DNA of 64,000 nt. Origin: Cohnella sp. AR92. Its GTDB lineage: Bacteria > Bacillota > Bacilli > Paenibacillales > Paenibacillaceae. Below the pieces are notes generated by a model, which saw only the letters and a list, made by a program, of their open reading frames with translations, was not told the DNA's origin and made no database searches. The stretch lies in assembly GCF_003990975.1 (NCBI RefSeq), contig NZ_RZJR01000019.1:36421-100420 (forward strand). Direction: 5' to 3'. Positions within the stretch are counted from its first letter, which is position 1, and each line of letters begins with the position of its first letter. Made by a program: the position numbers and the translations under genes. Shown here piece after piece: positions 19,339 to 28,559 of this stretch.

Positions 19339-22300
19339 ATGAGAACATTGTATTCTTTTCTATTCTCCTTATGCTTTGCATTTCTATTCGCTTTGATTAT
19401 GAAGCCGAATATCGGACATGCCGAAGTTAGCGGCAGCGTACTTGATGGATTAATCGCTCAGCAAAATATCAATCAAACTGAGAAGCCTCAGTATTCATCA
19501 TTAGGTGGTGCGAATGAAACTGTTGATCCGAATTCAGGAAAACTAACCTGGACTCAGAATCAAATTCATCTACCGGGTCGAGATGGCCTGGACTTGGATA
19601 TAGGCGTCTTGTACGATTCGAATTATTCTTTTTCTTATATGAGAAGCTCGACCAGCAGCAAACAAGTCAAAAAGTATAACTATTACATTTCCAGATATGA
19701 TTTGGGAGTCGGGTTCTCCTTTACGTTCCCATCCATTCAATTGGCGGATGGAGGATATAAATACTATCATCACGGAGACGGGCAAATCTATCGCTTTGAT
19801 ACCAGTGCGACTTCAGAACCTGATAAGACAACGCACCTGATCGGTTACCAAGGCAAAGACATGAAGTTGATGACAGATTCTAGCACAACCGGTCTATATA
19901 ACAATGGACAGGAACGCTCCAAATATTATTTGGAATACGCGAACAAAAAAAGAGAATATTTTGCTCAAGACGGGCGTCTATTGGGCATTGTGGACCGCTT
20001 CGGGAATGAAATCAAATTCCAGCATATTGATCGCCTAATGTATGACGGCAAGACGTATAAAGTCATCTCTTCCATTACGGATACTTTAAATCGGACGGTT
20101 ACCTTTACTTATGAGTCCAATATATCCAGCGGCAATGATGAGAGCATCTACGTTACTGTCAAAGATGCTAATAACGTACAAACGAACAGCGTTACCTATT
20201 TGAAATATGCGCAAGATTTATTATTCAATAGCACTCCTGATGGTTATGTTCCTAATCTTTGGGAAATAGACAATGAGGATGACTATATTTATTTTGGATA
20301 TGACGTCCAGACGGGAAGGTTTATTTTTACAAGCAAGTCGTTTACTAACTCAGGATATAATAGTTATAACCTCTTAACTGACGTCTATTATCGAAATGCA
20401 AGCACTCATACAACGTATGATAAAGTAACGAGAAACTTAGGATCCGGTGGTGTTTGCGAGGATTTCAGAGTGACATCCAGCTATGATGATAAGAGTGGAG
20501 GAACTTCGCCAGCGGGAGGCTATTCTCATATCAATTATACCTATAAGGGTGATTATACTGGGTATCCGGCATATACGAATCCTGCTGCATTACCAACAAC
20601 CTACTATTATTCATCAACGAGTACCGTTCAGAGCAGCACGCCGACCTTTGGATTAGAGAACACGACCAATTTTGATGGAAAGGGAAAACATGTTTCAACG
20701 GTTACCTTAGCGAGCAATGGGGAGAAGAAAGTAGTAAATAACTTGCTCTTCGATAGCATACTTAAATCAAAGCCCACAAAAACTCAAATAATGGAATCTG
20801 ATGGAAGTTCAACGAATGTCCTCTATGTAGGAAGAGAATATGCGGATTGGGGAGGGGTGCTTAGTGAGACTCAGCCGCTTACGGATACTCAATTCAACAA
20901 TGCTTCAACAAAGGCTAAATATACCACGACATATACGTACGACACAAACTTCTATTTCCCATTAAGTAAATCTTGGTATAAGGATATCGAAAGCACGACA
21001 CCGATTATAGAATCCTATCAATACTATCCAAGCGGTCGATTAAAGAGTACGACAGATGCAGTGGGAACTGTAGTTAATTATTGCTACGAGTCTACCGATG
21101 GGTTGACGTCAACTTGCACTAATCCTAGTGCTACGCTTAATGGAAAAGTGGGGAAAATAAAAGCAACAAAATTGTTAGGCGGCGGTCAAGTTGCAACAAC
21201 GGAAACCATTTACAAAGCGGACACACAGTTTGCCTACCCAGGAGAGATCATTACCTACTTTACAACACTAAACGATAGCAACCAGAACGTGTCTCAAACG
21301 ACCAAGAAATCATATACTTACTATGGTACTGGATTAATTCAAACGGAAACAGACGGAGCCGGCAGAACGACTCGGTATGAATACGATGCATTGAGAAGGC
21401 TGACAAAAATTCAGTATCCAAAGTTTATTAATTTGGCGAATACACAGTATGATTCTTACGACCAATACCAGTATGACTATGTCTATACCCCGTCGACCGC
21501 CGATTCAGAGACGCGTAATATCTATTCTTTGAGGGTGACTAGTAGTAGAACTTATGTCACCACTTCAGGATCTACCCAGATATCTAAACAGGTCTCCTAT
21601 TACGATGGACTAGGCTTATTAAGATACGACCAATTGATAGGTGGAGGACAGACACAAACAACGCAGTATCATTGGGATGACCTGAAGCGGGCTGTTTATA
21701 TGATTGATCCGATGGGATATACGACCACGGTTTCGTATGATGAATGGGGCAATCAGAAAGAGTCGATAGATTCGGACAACAATCTATATGTAACGGAAAC
21801 GAATTTGCTTGCTCGCGAATCAACCACCTATTTCGTTGCTGCTAGCAACGTAGCCACTTACAGGACTAACCCGTACCTGGCCGCTAACAAGTCCAGTGTA
21901 TTGAAGAAAAGTTATGATCAATGGGGACGTCTCCTTTCGAATACGGCATATAAAACATGGCCTAGTACCAGCCAACCCGTCACTGAGACTTATTCCTATG
22001 ATTTGACTGGAAATGTAGTAACCCAAACGGACCCCAAAGGAAATGTCAATGATGAGGGGGTGACCAGCAAATTCAGCTATGATGCCAAGAATCGTCTTAC
22101 GAGCATAAAGGATGCGCTTGGTCAAATAACAAAGTATGAATATAATGCAAATGATCAGATTGTTAGAACCACCATTCAAAATGGCAATTCAGGAACTCAA
22201 CAGGTTATTAGCACCAAAACGTATAATGAAGTAGGTTTAATAACCTCCAAAACCGACCCGAATAATCAAAAGGAATCCTATTCCATTTTCAATAACGTGG

Positions 22301-24291
22301 GATTATTAGAGAAGACTACGGATCGCAATGGAACGATTTATAGATATCAATATGACGAGAGAAATTTGCCAAAAATCCAAACGGTTACCGGTATGGTCGG
22401 CGGGGTTACTCAGAAACTGCAAACAGAGACAACTATTGGGTATAACGGAATTCTGAATGATAAAATTCAAACCTTGCAAAGCAATGTAACAGGAACATTA
22501 GTTGATTCGGGAATATTAACTACGGGAATTGATAGTCTTAAACGTACAACTTCAAAACAAATTCAGGAAAGTGGATTTACATCGTACCTTGGACTTGCGT
22601 ACGACTTAAATAACCGTATTACTCAAATATCATCTGGTACTAATTCTGCGAGCACGTTCAATGTTCTATATAAGTATGCTAAGAAGAATTTGGAAAAAGT
22701 CCAAGTAGACGGTCAGAGCACTGTAAATAACTTGGATTCCACAAATGTAAAGTATACTTATTATCCGAATGGTCAGCTCCAAAGTATAACCTATCCACCA
22801 TTACCGAACGGGAAACTACTGACAATTAATTATACCTATGATGCACTGAATCGGGTTTCGACTGTCCAAAATAAGAATGGGGTCGATGTACTGTCCTCGT
22901 TTACCTATGGATATGACAATAATGGTAACATTACATCGATTATTGAAGTGAGAGGGCAATTCACCACTACGAGCAACTATACCTATGACAAGCTGAATCG
23001 CCTGACAGGAACGTCTCGTAATGGCGGAGCAACTGTAAGCTATACTTATGACCTCAAGGGTAATCGTCAAGCCGTTACGAATAATGCATTTGCTTTAACC
23101 CCTGAAACTACTCGTTACGATTATGATTTATTGAACAAGTTAAAGTCTATAACAAAGGGAGCTGCTGTAACTTCGTTTGAGTATGCTCCGGACAATCTCC
23201 GCTACAAGAAAACCTCCGGTAGTACTGTCAGTCAGTATCGCTACAATCAAAACGGAGAAGTTATAGCAGAGGTAAACGGAAGTAATCAAACGACAGCAAA
23301 TTACGTACGTGGAGACCGTTTATTGGTTAAAAAGGATGTTGCAACCTCCAAGAATTACTATTACTTATATAATGGTCATGGCGATGTCGTACAGATGGTC
23401 GATGCTTCGACGGGAAATGTTGTCAATAGTTACAGCTATGATGAATGGGGCAACATATTACAACAAACAGAAGATCCTTCGGCATCAAATATATTCAAGT
23501 ATGCTGGGGAAGTATATGATAATGAGACCGGACTATATTATTTAAGGGCCCGATATTATGATCCAAGTGTAGGGAGGTTTATCAATGAGGATACGTATGA
23601 GGGGCAGGTAAATAATCCTCTAAGCTTGAACCTTTATACGTATGTCCAGAATAACCCGTTGATTTATACAGATCCGTCAGGTATGTGTGGAGTTAAGAGC
23701 TGGGGAGACGCTGGTGATTGCTTTGTAAAAGCCGGTAAGGCTGTAAAGAAAGCGGCAGTCGCGACATACAATTTCTTAATTGGAGATGATCTTAACACTT
23801 TATTTGACCCCAACTCATCGCAACAAGAAAAAGATATGGCAGCAAAGATGCTCGCTTTGAACTTTATCCCAGGAGAAGGTCAGGTTGCAAAAATAGGGTT
23901 GAAGGCAGCGGAAAAACAGGCATTAAAGATAGCAGAAGAGCAATTAGCCAAACAAATTCTAAAAGAGTCTGATCAATTCATAAATATATACAGGGCTGTT
24001 GGTGCAGAAGAGTTTTATCAGATAATGAAGAGTGGCTCCTTTATGGTTAGCCCTATGGGATTTGATGGGAAGCAGTTTGGGTTAAACTTTGATGATACGC
24101 TTAAGTTTGCCGAAAAATACAAAGATATCGCAGCAATAGTAGAAGTCAAGGTTTCAAAGACAGAACTCGATAGGCTTGCTGATTATACACACGTCGACCC
24201 GTTTATTTTTAAGAATGGTACACTTACGATTCACCTTGAAAACTTGGATGATTTCAACAAAATAATACAGGCAATTAGTCACAAGTACTAA
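19339..24291 (+). CDS. RHS/YD-repeat polymorphic toxin (WapA-like) with variable C-terminal tip
   Basis: 1650 residues with a signal peptide (1-29, ending GHA). The long RHS shell carries many YD motifs (YDALRRL, YDAKNRL, YDKLNRL) and ends in the RHS-associated core signature (DNETGLYYLRARYYD, GRFINEDTYEG, NLYTYVQNNP, DPSG) near residue 1444. The last 205 residues differ in character: a linker helix region followed by a domain beginning IYRAVGAEEF with a GKQFGLNFDD segment, vaguely like ADP-ribosyltransferase-type toxin tips. This is the standard architecture for a contact-dependent antibacterial toxin whose tip is encapsulated by the shell. The gene after it, 15 bases on, is the likely immunity gene. 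Toxin activity of the tip is inferred. Confidence 0.9.
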   Translation: MRTLYSFLFSLCFAFLFALIMKPNIGHAEVSGSVLDGLIAQQNINQTEKPQYSSLGGANETVDPNSGKLTWTQNQIHLPGRDGLDLDIGVLYDSNYSFSYMRSSTSSKQVKKYNYYISRYDLGVGFSFTFPSIQLADGGYKYYHHGDGQIYRFDTSATSEPDKTTHLIGYQGKDMKLMTDSSTTGLYNNGQERSKYYLEYANKKREYFAQDGRLLGIVDRFGNEIKFQHIDRLMYDGKTYKVISSITDTLNRTVTFTYESNISSGNDESIYVTVKDANNVQTNSVTYLKYAQDLLFNSTPDGYVPNLWEIDNEDDYIYFGYDVQTGRFIFTSKSFTNSGYNSYNLLTDVYYRNASTHTTYDKVTRNLGSGGVCEDFRVTSSYDDKSGGTSPAGGYSHINYTYKGDYTGYPAYTNPAALPTTYYYSSTSTVQSSTPTFGLENTTNFDGKGKHVSTVTLASNGEKKVVNNLLFDSILKSKPTKTQIMESDGSSTNVLYVGREYADWGGVLSETQPLTDTQFNNASTKAKYTTTYTYDTNFYFPLSKSWYKDIESTTPIIESYQYYPSGRLKSTTDAVGTVVNYCYESTDGLTSTCTNPSATLNGKVGKIKATKLLGGGQVATTETIYKADTQFAYPGEIITYFTTLNDSNQNVSQTTKKSYTYYGTGLIQTETDGAGRTTRYEYDALRRLTKIQYPKFINLANTQYDSYDQYQYDYVYTPSTADSETRNIYSLRVTSSRTYVTTSGSTQISKQVSYYDGLGLLRYDQLIGGGQTQTTQYHWDDLKRAVYMIDPMGYTTTVSYDEWGNQKESIDSDNNLYVTETNLLARESTTYFVAASNVATYRTNPYLAANKSSVLKKSYDQWGRLLSNTAYKTWPSTSQPVTETYSYDLTGNVVTQTDPKGNVNDEGVTSKFSYDAKNRLTSIKDALGQITKYEYNANDQIVRTTIQNGNSGTQQVISTKTYNEVGLITSKTDPNNQKESYSIFNNVGLLEKTTDRNGTIYRYQYDERNLPKIQTVTGMVGGVTQKLQTETTIGYNGILNDKIQTLQSNVTGTLVDSGILTTGIDSLKRTTSKQIQESGFTSYLGLAYDLNNRITQISSGTNSASTFNVLYKYAKKNLEKVQVDGQSTVNNLDSTNVKYTYYPNGQLQSITYPPLPNGKLLTINYTYDALNRVSTVQNKNGVDVLSSFTYGYDNNGNITSIIEVRGQFTTTSNYTYDKLNRLTGTSRNGGATVSYTYDLKGNRQAVTNNAFALTPETTRYDYDLLNKLKSITKGAAVTSFEYAPDNLRYKKTSGSTVSQYRYNQNGEVIAEVNGSNQTTANYVRGDRLLVKKDVATSKNYYYLYNGHGDVVQMVDASTGNVVNSYSYDEWGNILQQTEDPSASNIFKYAGEVYDNETGLYYLRARYYDPSVGRFINEDTYEGQVNNPLSLNLYTYVQNNPLIYTDPSGMCGVKSWGDAGDCFVKAGKAVKKAAVATYNFLIGDDLNTLFDPNSSQQEKDMAAKMLALNFIPGEGQVAKIGLKAAEKQALKIAEEQLAKQILKESDQFINIYRAVGAEEFYQIMKSGSFMVSPMGFDGKQFGLNFDDTLKFAEKYKDIAAIVEVKVSKTELDRLADYTHVDPFIFKNGTLTIHLENLDDFNKIIQAISHKY

Positions 24292-24306
24292 TTAGAGGAG
24301 ATTATT

Positions 24307-24624
24307 ATGCTTAAACTGGATGCAAGAGTGATTTTCGATTCAAAGAACTTAACTCACGATATAAGCGCTAAAAACATTCTTAGACCAGGAATAAACTTTG
24401 GAAACAATTTATTGTTTTCGGGGACGATTATTCCGGATGCTGATGTAGAAGTGTTAGTGAGAGATGCTCAATATTCGGTAACGATTGAGCTTCCAACAGT
24501 CGATGAAGAAGCGTTTGGGCACATCAGAGACCTTGTAAAGAGTGGTGGCAGTATCACTCTTCAACTGGCTTCTAAAATATTGGGAAAGGGAATAATTGAA
24601 AACTTCACCTTTGAAACTGAGTAA
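24307..24624 (+). CDS. candidate immunity protein for the RHS tip
   Basis: 105 residues, small and acidic, with no signal peptide or membrane segment, so cytoplasmic. The family is not recognised by eye. The call rests on position: immediately after the RHS toxin, same strand, 15-base gap with a TTAGAGGAG ribosome site, and followed by a terminator. The orphan tip at 29981 is followed by an unrelated protein in the same position, matching the rule that each toxin tip carries its own immunity gene. Binding to the tip domain is predicted, not shown. Confidence 0.7.
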   Translation: MLKLDARVIFDSKNLTHDISAKNILRPGINFGNNLLFSGTIIPDADVEVLVRDAQYSVTIELPTVDEEAFGHIRDLVKSGGSITLQLASKILGKGIIENFTFETE

Positions 24625-24632
24625 AGAGAGTG

Positions 24633-24670
24633 GCCACATGCGAGTGTAACAACTCCATGTGGCTTCTTTC
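24633..24670 (+). terminator. terminator of the RHS toxin-immunity operon
   Basis: GCCACATG (24633-24640) pairs with CATGTGGC (24656-24663), with inner GAGT/ACTC pairing and then TTCTTTC. A related hairpin remnant occurs after the second immunity gene near 31250. Confidence 0.8.
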
Positions 24671-24703
24671 AACAAAGAGGCATAGTAGAAGGAGGCTAAG
24701 CTC

Positions 24704-24868
24704 GTGCGGTCGTTGCCAAGGTATATCGCATCGTCAGACTTTGATGACCTGATCGAACTGGCGTTAGCTAACGGCGACAAGGAGTGGTTCCTCGATCTCG
24801 TTCAGCGGAAAAAGGAACTGGAAAAGGCGGAAGCGGAAGTCCGGCGCGACCTTGGCTTCGAAGATTAG
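24704..24868 (+). CDS. 54-residue conserved small protein of the trailing module
   Basis: GTG start at 24704 with GGAGG 9 bases upstream; 54 codons. The product is charged and helical (SDFDDLIELALANGDK, then a Lys/Glu-rich C-terminal helix). It carries no signal peptide and no recognised family. Its reality is supported by a clear ribosome site, a following terminator hairpin at 24897, and a decayed, frameshifted copy at 31743 that keeps the same flanks. It lies right behind the RHS toxin-immunity pair. The function is unknown. Confidence 0.65.
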   Translation: MRSLPRYIASSDFDDLIELALANGDKEWFLDLVQRKKELEKAEAEVRRDLGFED

Positions 24869-24896
24869 ACGTTGACTTGCGAAAATAGATGGGATG

Positions 24897-24949
24897 AATA
24901 GAGCACATGGCTCCCTTCAATACATGGGGCTCATGTGCTCTATTTTGAT
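24897..24949 (+). terminator. terminator behind the 54-codon gene
   Basis: AATAGAGCACATG (24897-24909) pairs with CATGTGCTCTATT (24932-24944), followed by TTGATT. It has a 13-bp perfect stem. Confidence 0.8.
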
Positions 24950-25119
24950 TGGTGATAAGTCGGGCGCGAACGTCATGCTTTCGGTTTTCGAGGCTCTCCG
25001 ATGGTGAACGGATGATTTTACCACCGAAGGGGTTGAACGGGCGCAGCACCCGGAATGCGCAAGCGAGACACGGTTAAACAGGAGTCGAGTGCGGTGGAAC
25101 GATAACGACAAACGTGCTA
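24950..25119. other. conserved non-coding stretch of the trailing module
   Basis: No convincing gene. The stretch containing GTCATGCTTTCGGTTT and GCGCAAGCGAGACACGG is recognisably repeated at about 31915-32080 in the decayed module copy, in the same order between the small ORF and the XRE gene. Conservation outside a reading frame hints at an RNA or regulatory element, or merely reflects the age of the duplication. Confidence 0.5.
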
Positions 25120-25473
25120 TTATTGCCGCGGGAACGTCTTGAATATCTCCACCAATAGCTTCTTGGTCATCTGAATGTGGCGAAGCTCCTTGGCTTGAAG
25201 TAACGTGAGCACTTCCTGTAATGCTGCTTCCTTCTTGTCGGAAGGCGGCTGTACGAAGGGCTGTTCGAAGTCAAAGAATACCTTCGGCTCCAGTTCCAGC
25301 GTCTCGGCAATCTTAGCAAGGTTCTCTAAGGAGATGTTGCGCTCGCCGCGTTCGACACCGCCGATGTAGGAGAAATGGAACCCGCACAACTCAGCGAGTT
25401 GATCTTGGGAGAGACCCTTGGCTTTCCGGTAGTCTCGTATTTTGGAACCGACTAAATTTAGAATATCTGCCAC
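25120..25473 (-). CDS. XRE-family transcriptional regulator
   Basis: 117 residues from a GTG start at 25473 with AGAGG about 9 bases before it. The open frame extends far upstream but that part is not conserved in style and lacks a ribosome site. Residues 5-65 form a Cro/C1-type helix-turn-helix (IRDYRKAKGLSQDQLAE, SYIGGVERGERN). The C-terminal helix is rich in Gln and Lys. It is divergent from the membrane protein at 25613, with ATACTA/TAGTAT repeats between them that may be its operator. A decayed copy of its 3' end lies at 32076-32231. Confidence 0.85.
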   Translation of the reverse strand: MADILNLVGSKIRDYRKAKGLSQDQLAELCGFHFSYIGGVERGERNISLENLAKIAETLELEPKVFFDFEQPFVQPPSDKKEAALQEVLTLLQAKELRHIQMTKKLLVEIFKTFPRQ

Positions 25474-25525
25474 GGTAAACACCTCTATAGAGAGAGTAGA
25501 CGATGGCAGAGGATGCGGTAATTGA

Positions 25526-25553
25526 TAGTATAGTATCAAAATAAATAATACTA
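25526..25553. promoter_or_regulatory. overlapping TAGTAT repeats with inverted ATACTA, possible XRE operator
   Basis: Two overlapping TAGTAT units (25526-25536) face an inverted ATACTA (25548-25553) in the intergenic region between the XRE gene and the divergent membrane-protein gene. Operator function is inferred from placement only. Confidence 0.3.
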
Positions 25554-25612
25554 AAATACATGCTTTTACTGTATAATTCTGCCTATCGTAAATTGTCGAA
25601 GGGGTGCAGAAA

Positions 25613-26290
25613 ATGCAGGGAAAGCAGAAGAATTCGTTGAAGAGTGGGACAAACGTACAGTCGGCAAGCGTGGTCAAACAAGGAGAAGTGAACAAGCAGA
25701 AACCTAAGACGAATTTTCTAACCGGGTGCCTTGGATGTTTAGGAATGTTGATAGCGCTGGTCTTCATTGGAATCATCATCGTAGCGATTGTAGGGGATAA
25801 GGGCAACAACAACGAGCATGGGGCTGCGGAAGCAACACCCGTGACGGCGAACAGCACAGGGCAAGGAATCGAAGCTCAGGTTCGTTCCTCCATAACGAGA
25901 GCCATCGGGGACACATCCAACATGGACGAACCGAGAATCGTTAGTCTTCAAGTAAACGACCATTCCGGCACAGTGCAAGAAGGGGATAAAATTGTTGTCG
26001 CATCACTGAGAGGGAACGATAACTTGACTGCAGGCATGATTAAGGGCGGCATGCAACTAGACTCGATTAAGGTGTTCAAGGCATTGTTCCAGATAGCGGA
26101 CATTGAAGAAGTAGCCTTGTTATGGCAGTTCCCAACTACTGACGATTACGGTAACTCCAAATCAACAACGATACTCAAAATAACACTAACGAAAGAAACA
26201 GCCGGTAAGATCAATTGGAGCGAATTTGATAAAGATGACTTTGTGAAGGTAGCCGACAGCTATTGGGAGAGTCCTGCGATTCGGGAGTAG
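25613..26290 (+). CDS. predicted single-pass membrane protein, unknown function
   Basis: 225 residues. ATG at 25613 with GAAGGGG 8 bases upstream. About 40 polar residues precede one strong membrane segment (residues 48-65, opening with a Cys-rich GCLGCLG). A Ser/Thr/Ala linker and a globular acidic C-terminal domain of about 140 residues follow, which has no family I can name. It is divergent from the XRE gene. It belongs to the accessory stretch between the two RHS toxin modules, and no role in toxin biology can be read from it. Confidence 0.6.
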   Translation: MQGKQKNSLKSGTNVQSASVVKQGEVNKQKPKTNFLTGCLGCLGMLIALVFIGIIIVAIVGDKGNNNEHGAAEATPVTANSTGQGIEAQVRSSITRAIGDTSNMDEPRIVSLQVNDHSGTVQEGDKIVVASLRGNDNLTAGMIKGGMQLDSIKVFKALFQIADIEEVALLWQFPTTDDYGNSKSTTILKITLTKETAGKINWSEFDKDDFVKVADSYWESPAIRE

Positions 26291-26717
26291 GAAGAAGAAT
26301 GAATCTATTGCTTCACGCAAGACTCATGATGGTGAACTTTTATGGTAAAAATACACAGGCAAGCAAACGTGTCATGAAGCCTTGATTGTCCGGTTTACAC
26401 AGAAGCTCATGAGTGTGATTTGTTTAGTGTGATTCAACTGGAACTCCATGTAGGTAATAGTTGTCGGTAATCCGGATTACACGGAACTCATGAATATGAA
26501 CGTTTAACATGAAGATCGTTTGAAATGAGGGTTGACCGCCAGATAACCTCTATGCAATAATGAGGACGCGAAGGCGGGATAGGCTACGCCGGGACAACCT
26601 TAACAAACATTCAACCTTAGAACACTTGATTTTCACCGCTTGGGCGGTGGCAGTCGGTGTTCTTTTTGCGTTTCGGTGCAAATTGATCGTCCGACATAAT
26701 AATTCGAGCAGAGAGGG
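26291..26717. other. intergenic region with a diverged 30-bp direct repeat and a hairpin
   Basis: No gene seen. TCCGGTTTACACAGAAGCTC-type sequence at 26389-26418 recurs diverged at 26471-26500, with a perfect palindrome GTAATCCGGATTAC at 26467-26480. An AGAACAC/GTGTTCT stem enclosing ACCGC/GCGGT and followed by TTTTT lies around 26619-26668 and may be a terminator. Confidence 0.45.
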
Positions 26718-27116
26718 ATGGACGAAATGAGGAAATCAATCAAAGAAATGGATTTCGAAGCACTAAGTTGGGAGATCGTGCGAGTAGAGAGGGTCTTGTT
26801 CGCGTACAGCACGATTAAAGAATCCGTACAGCAAGCCATGAAAGCTATGTGTCAGGAGGATGCGGAAGCAAGCATGACCATCCTGCGTTCTATTCAGAAG
26901 ATGGAGAACGATCAGCAAGAGAGAAAGCTTCGACTGGAGTTAGAGCAAGTGCGCAAGGGGAGAGCGTTAGGGCTGCTGCCCATCTCAACGGAACAATCGG
27001 AGTCGATGTCCGAATGGTCGTTTGACATGGTGCAGAACGTAAGCGAGAACGGGAGAAGTGGGTTAACAGGGTTCGACATCTTCGAGGACGAGGAGTTCAT
27101 CGATGGCTATATCTAA
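26718..27116 (+). CDS. hypothetical 132-residue helical protein
   Basis: 132 residues, charged and helical, Met- and Glu-rich, without a signal peptide, membrane segment or known motif. A Shine-Dalgarno GAGAGGGA precedes the ATG. Its last 54 bases overlap the convergent XRE gene at 27063, so expression of the two may interfere. The coding assignment rests on the ribosome site and open length only, and the function is unknown. Confidence 0.5.
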   Translation: MDEMRKSIKEMDFEALSWEIVRVERVLFAYSTIKESVQQAMKAMCQEDAEASMTILRSIQKMENDQQERKLRLELEQVRKGRALGLLPISTEQSESMSEWSFDMVQNVSENGRSGLTGFDIFEDEEFIDGYI

Positions 27117-27287
27117 TGCAACGCATACAGCGGCGATGGTACTGAGATATATTCGGCTGGCTGTTGGCTTGCACAAGTCGCTGACCGTAGAGGGACGGAG
27201 TCCGGTCAAATGGGCTAGCTGCTGACGAGTCATACGACGCTCCTTCAAGATTTCATTCAGACGGATTCGAACAATGGATTTCATCAT
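27063..27287 (-). CDS. small Cro/C1-type helix-turn-helix regulator
   Basis: 74 residues, nearly all a YozG/XRE-like helix-turn-helix: LNEILKERRMTRQQLAHLTG, STVSDLCK, a middle stretch giving the recognition helix, and IAVCVALDI-type C-terminal helix followed by ELLVLEDVEP. This is the typical layout of small phage- and island-borne repressors. The ATG at 27287 (27284 is the adjacent alternative) follows GGAGGAAGG. It is convergent with and overlaps the gene at 26718. Confidence 0.82.
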   Translation of the reverse strand: MMKSIVRIRLNEILKERRMTRQQLAHLTGLRPSTVSDLCKPTASRIYLSTIAAVCVALDIAIDELLVLEDVEPC

Positions 27288-27491
27288 GGGTTCCTTCCTC
27301 CAACACGTTAATTGCGAATAGTGTACGACCTCTTCCGGAGCGAACACGAGTATAAATTTGCGGGTTGTGCAGATTTTGGAAAGGGTCGTATACTACGCAT
27401 CAACGTTTAACCGTTGACGGAGGCGAGTTATCCGCAGAAAACGGGGATAGCGTTAAAGGGACTAAAGTCCGTGTAACGGGAGGGGATTTTC

Positions 27492-28274
27492 TTGAGGGAG
27501 AAGGTCGTCGGATACGTTAGAGTATCCACTTATGGACAAGCGAAGGAAGGTTACAGCTTGACCTACCAAGTGGAGGAGATCGAGCGATACTGTCTTCAGA
27601 ACGACTTGGAGCTGTTGAGCGTCTATGAGGATAAGGGCATAAGCGGCGCGGCAGTCGATGAAGAAGGGTTGACCGTTGAACGCGAAGGCTTGCAGGAGAT
27701 GCTTGCCGATCTGAGGTGCGGGGATGTGTCCGCAATCGTCGTCCTGAATACGTCACGACTATGGCGTTCGGATATGGCGAAGGTGCTCATTCAACGGGAA
27801 CTGAAACGGCAGAACGTGGATGTAACCGCCATTGAGCAACCGAACTACAGCATCAACGCCCATGACCCTAACGACTTTCTAGTTAATGGCATGTTGGAGT
27901 TGTTAGATCAGTATCAGCGCCTTGAAATCGCTTTGAAGCTGAGTCGAGGGCGCAAGAAGAAAGCCCAACAAGGCGGTTATGCGGGTGGTGGCGTTCCGTT
28001 TGGATACCGTGCTACGAAGGGGCAGAAGGCTTTTCAGATTGATTGGGAATGTGCCATTATCGTTCATCGGCTGTTTGAACTGAAGGAACTGTTCCCGCAT
28101 TGGCCGCTGTCAGAGTTCGCCAAGCAACTCAACTATGACGGTTACAAGACAGCGCAAGGCAAGTCGTTCACCAAGGTGCAGATCAAGCGCATATTCGATC
28201 GTGAGGACTTCTACAAAGGGATCTACAGCTACGGTGAAGTCACGGCTCCGGGTCGCTACACCGCGATCATATAG
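27492..28274 (+). CDS. serine recombinase (resolvase/invertase type with Recombinase domain)
   Basis: 260 residues from a TTG start with GGGAGGGG upstream. The N-terminal resolvase domain has catalytic S12 in YVRVSTYGQ and the LNTSRLWRSD arginine motif. A Recombinase-type DNA-binding domain (GGVPFGYRATKGQ, then KQLNYDGYKTAQGKSFTK) follows. It ends where large serine integrases would continue with a zinc ribbon and coiled coil, so it is a short form or a C-terminally shortened integrase. It lies between the two RHS toxin modules and may have taken part in their rearrangement. An 84-residue helical ORF follows 12 bases downstream. Confidence 0.87.
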   Translation: MREKVVGYVRVSTYGQAKEGYSLTYQVEEIERYCLQNDLELLSVYEDKGISGAAVDEEGLTVEREGLQEMLADLRCGDVSAIVVLNTSRLWRSDMAKVLIQRELKRQNVDVTAIEQPNYSINAHDPNDFLVNGMLELLDQYQRLEIALKLSRGRKKKAQQGGYAGGGVPFGYRATKGQKAFQIDWECAIIVHRLFELKELFPHWPLSEFAKQLNYDGYKTAQGKSFTKVQIKRIFDREDFYKGIYSYGEVTAPGRYTAII

Positions 28275-28286
28275 GAGGCAGTCGGA

Positions 28287-28541
28287 ATGGAAGACTTGAA
28301 TAACCGATACAACCGACTTGTCGAGAAGGAAGACCAACTATTAGAGGAACTTGAAACGATTGAAACCTACGTAGATGGGATGCTCAGCTATACGCATAAA
28401 GAAGGCGACCGATTCCAGATGACGATGATCGAGGGTATTCTGAACGCCGTATTCGCGTTAGAAAGTGATCGCCGTCAGCATCTGCTCCATGTCCGATTCG
28501 AGAAAGCAATGCTGTCGTGCAGGTTGCAGAAGCAAGTTTGA
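28287..28541 (+). CDS. small coiled-coil protein downstream of the recombinase
   Basis: 84 residues, strongly helical (NRLVEKEDQLLEELETIETY), with no signal peptide and no known family. TAGGAGG lies before the ATG and the gene follows the recombinase by 12 bases, so they are likely co-transcribed. It could be the detached coiled-coil part of an integrase or an unrelated partner; sequence does not decide. Confidence 0.5.
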   Translation: MEDLNNRYNRLVEKEDQLLEELETIETYVDGMLSYTHKEGDRFQMTMIEGILNAVFALESDRRQHLLHVRFEKAMLSCRLQKQV

Positions 28542-28559
28542 ATAAAAGGTTCAATGCCA

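Noticed and set aside
25474..25857. Long N-terminal extension of the XRE gene
   Set aside because: It overlaps the divergent membrane-protein gene and the promoter region and has no ribosome site.
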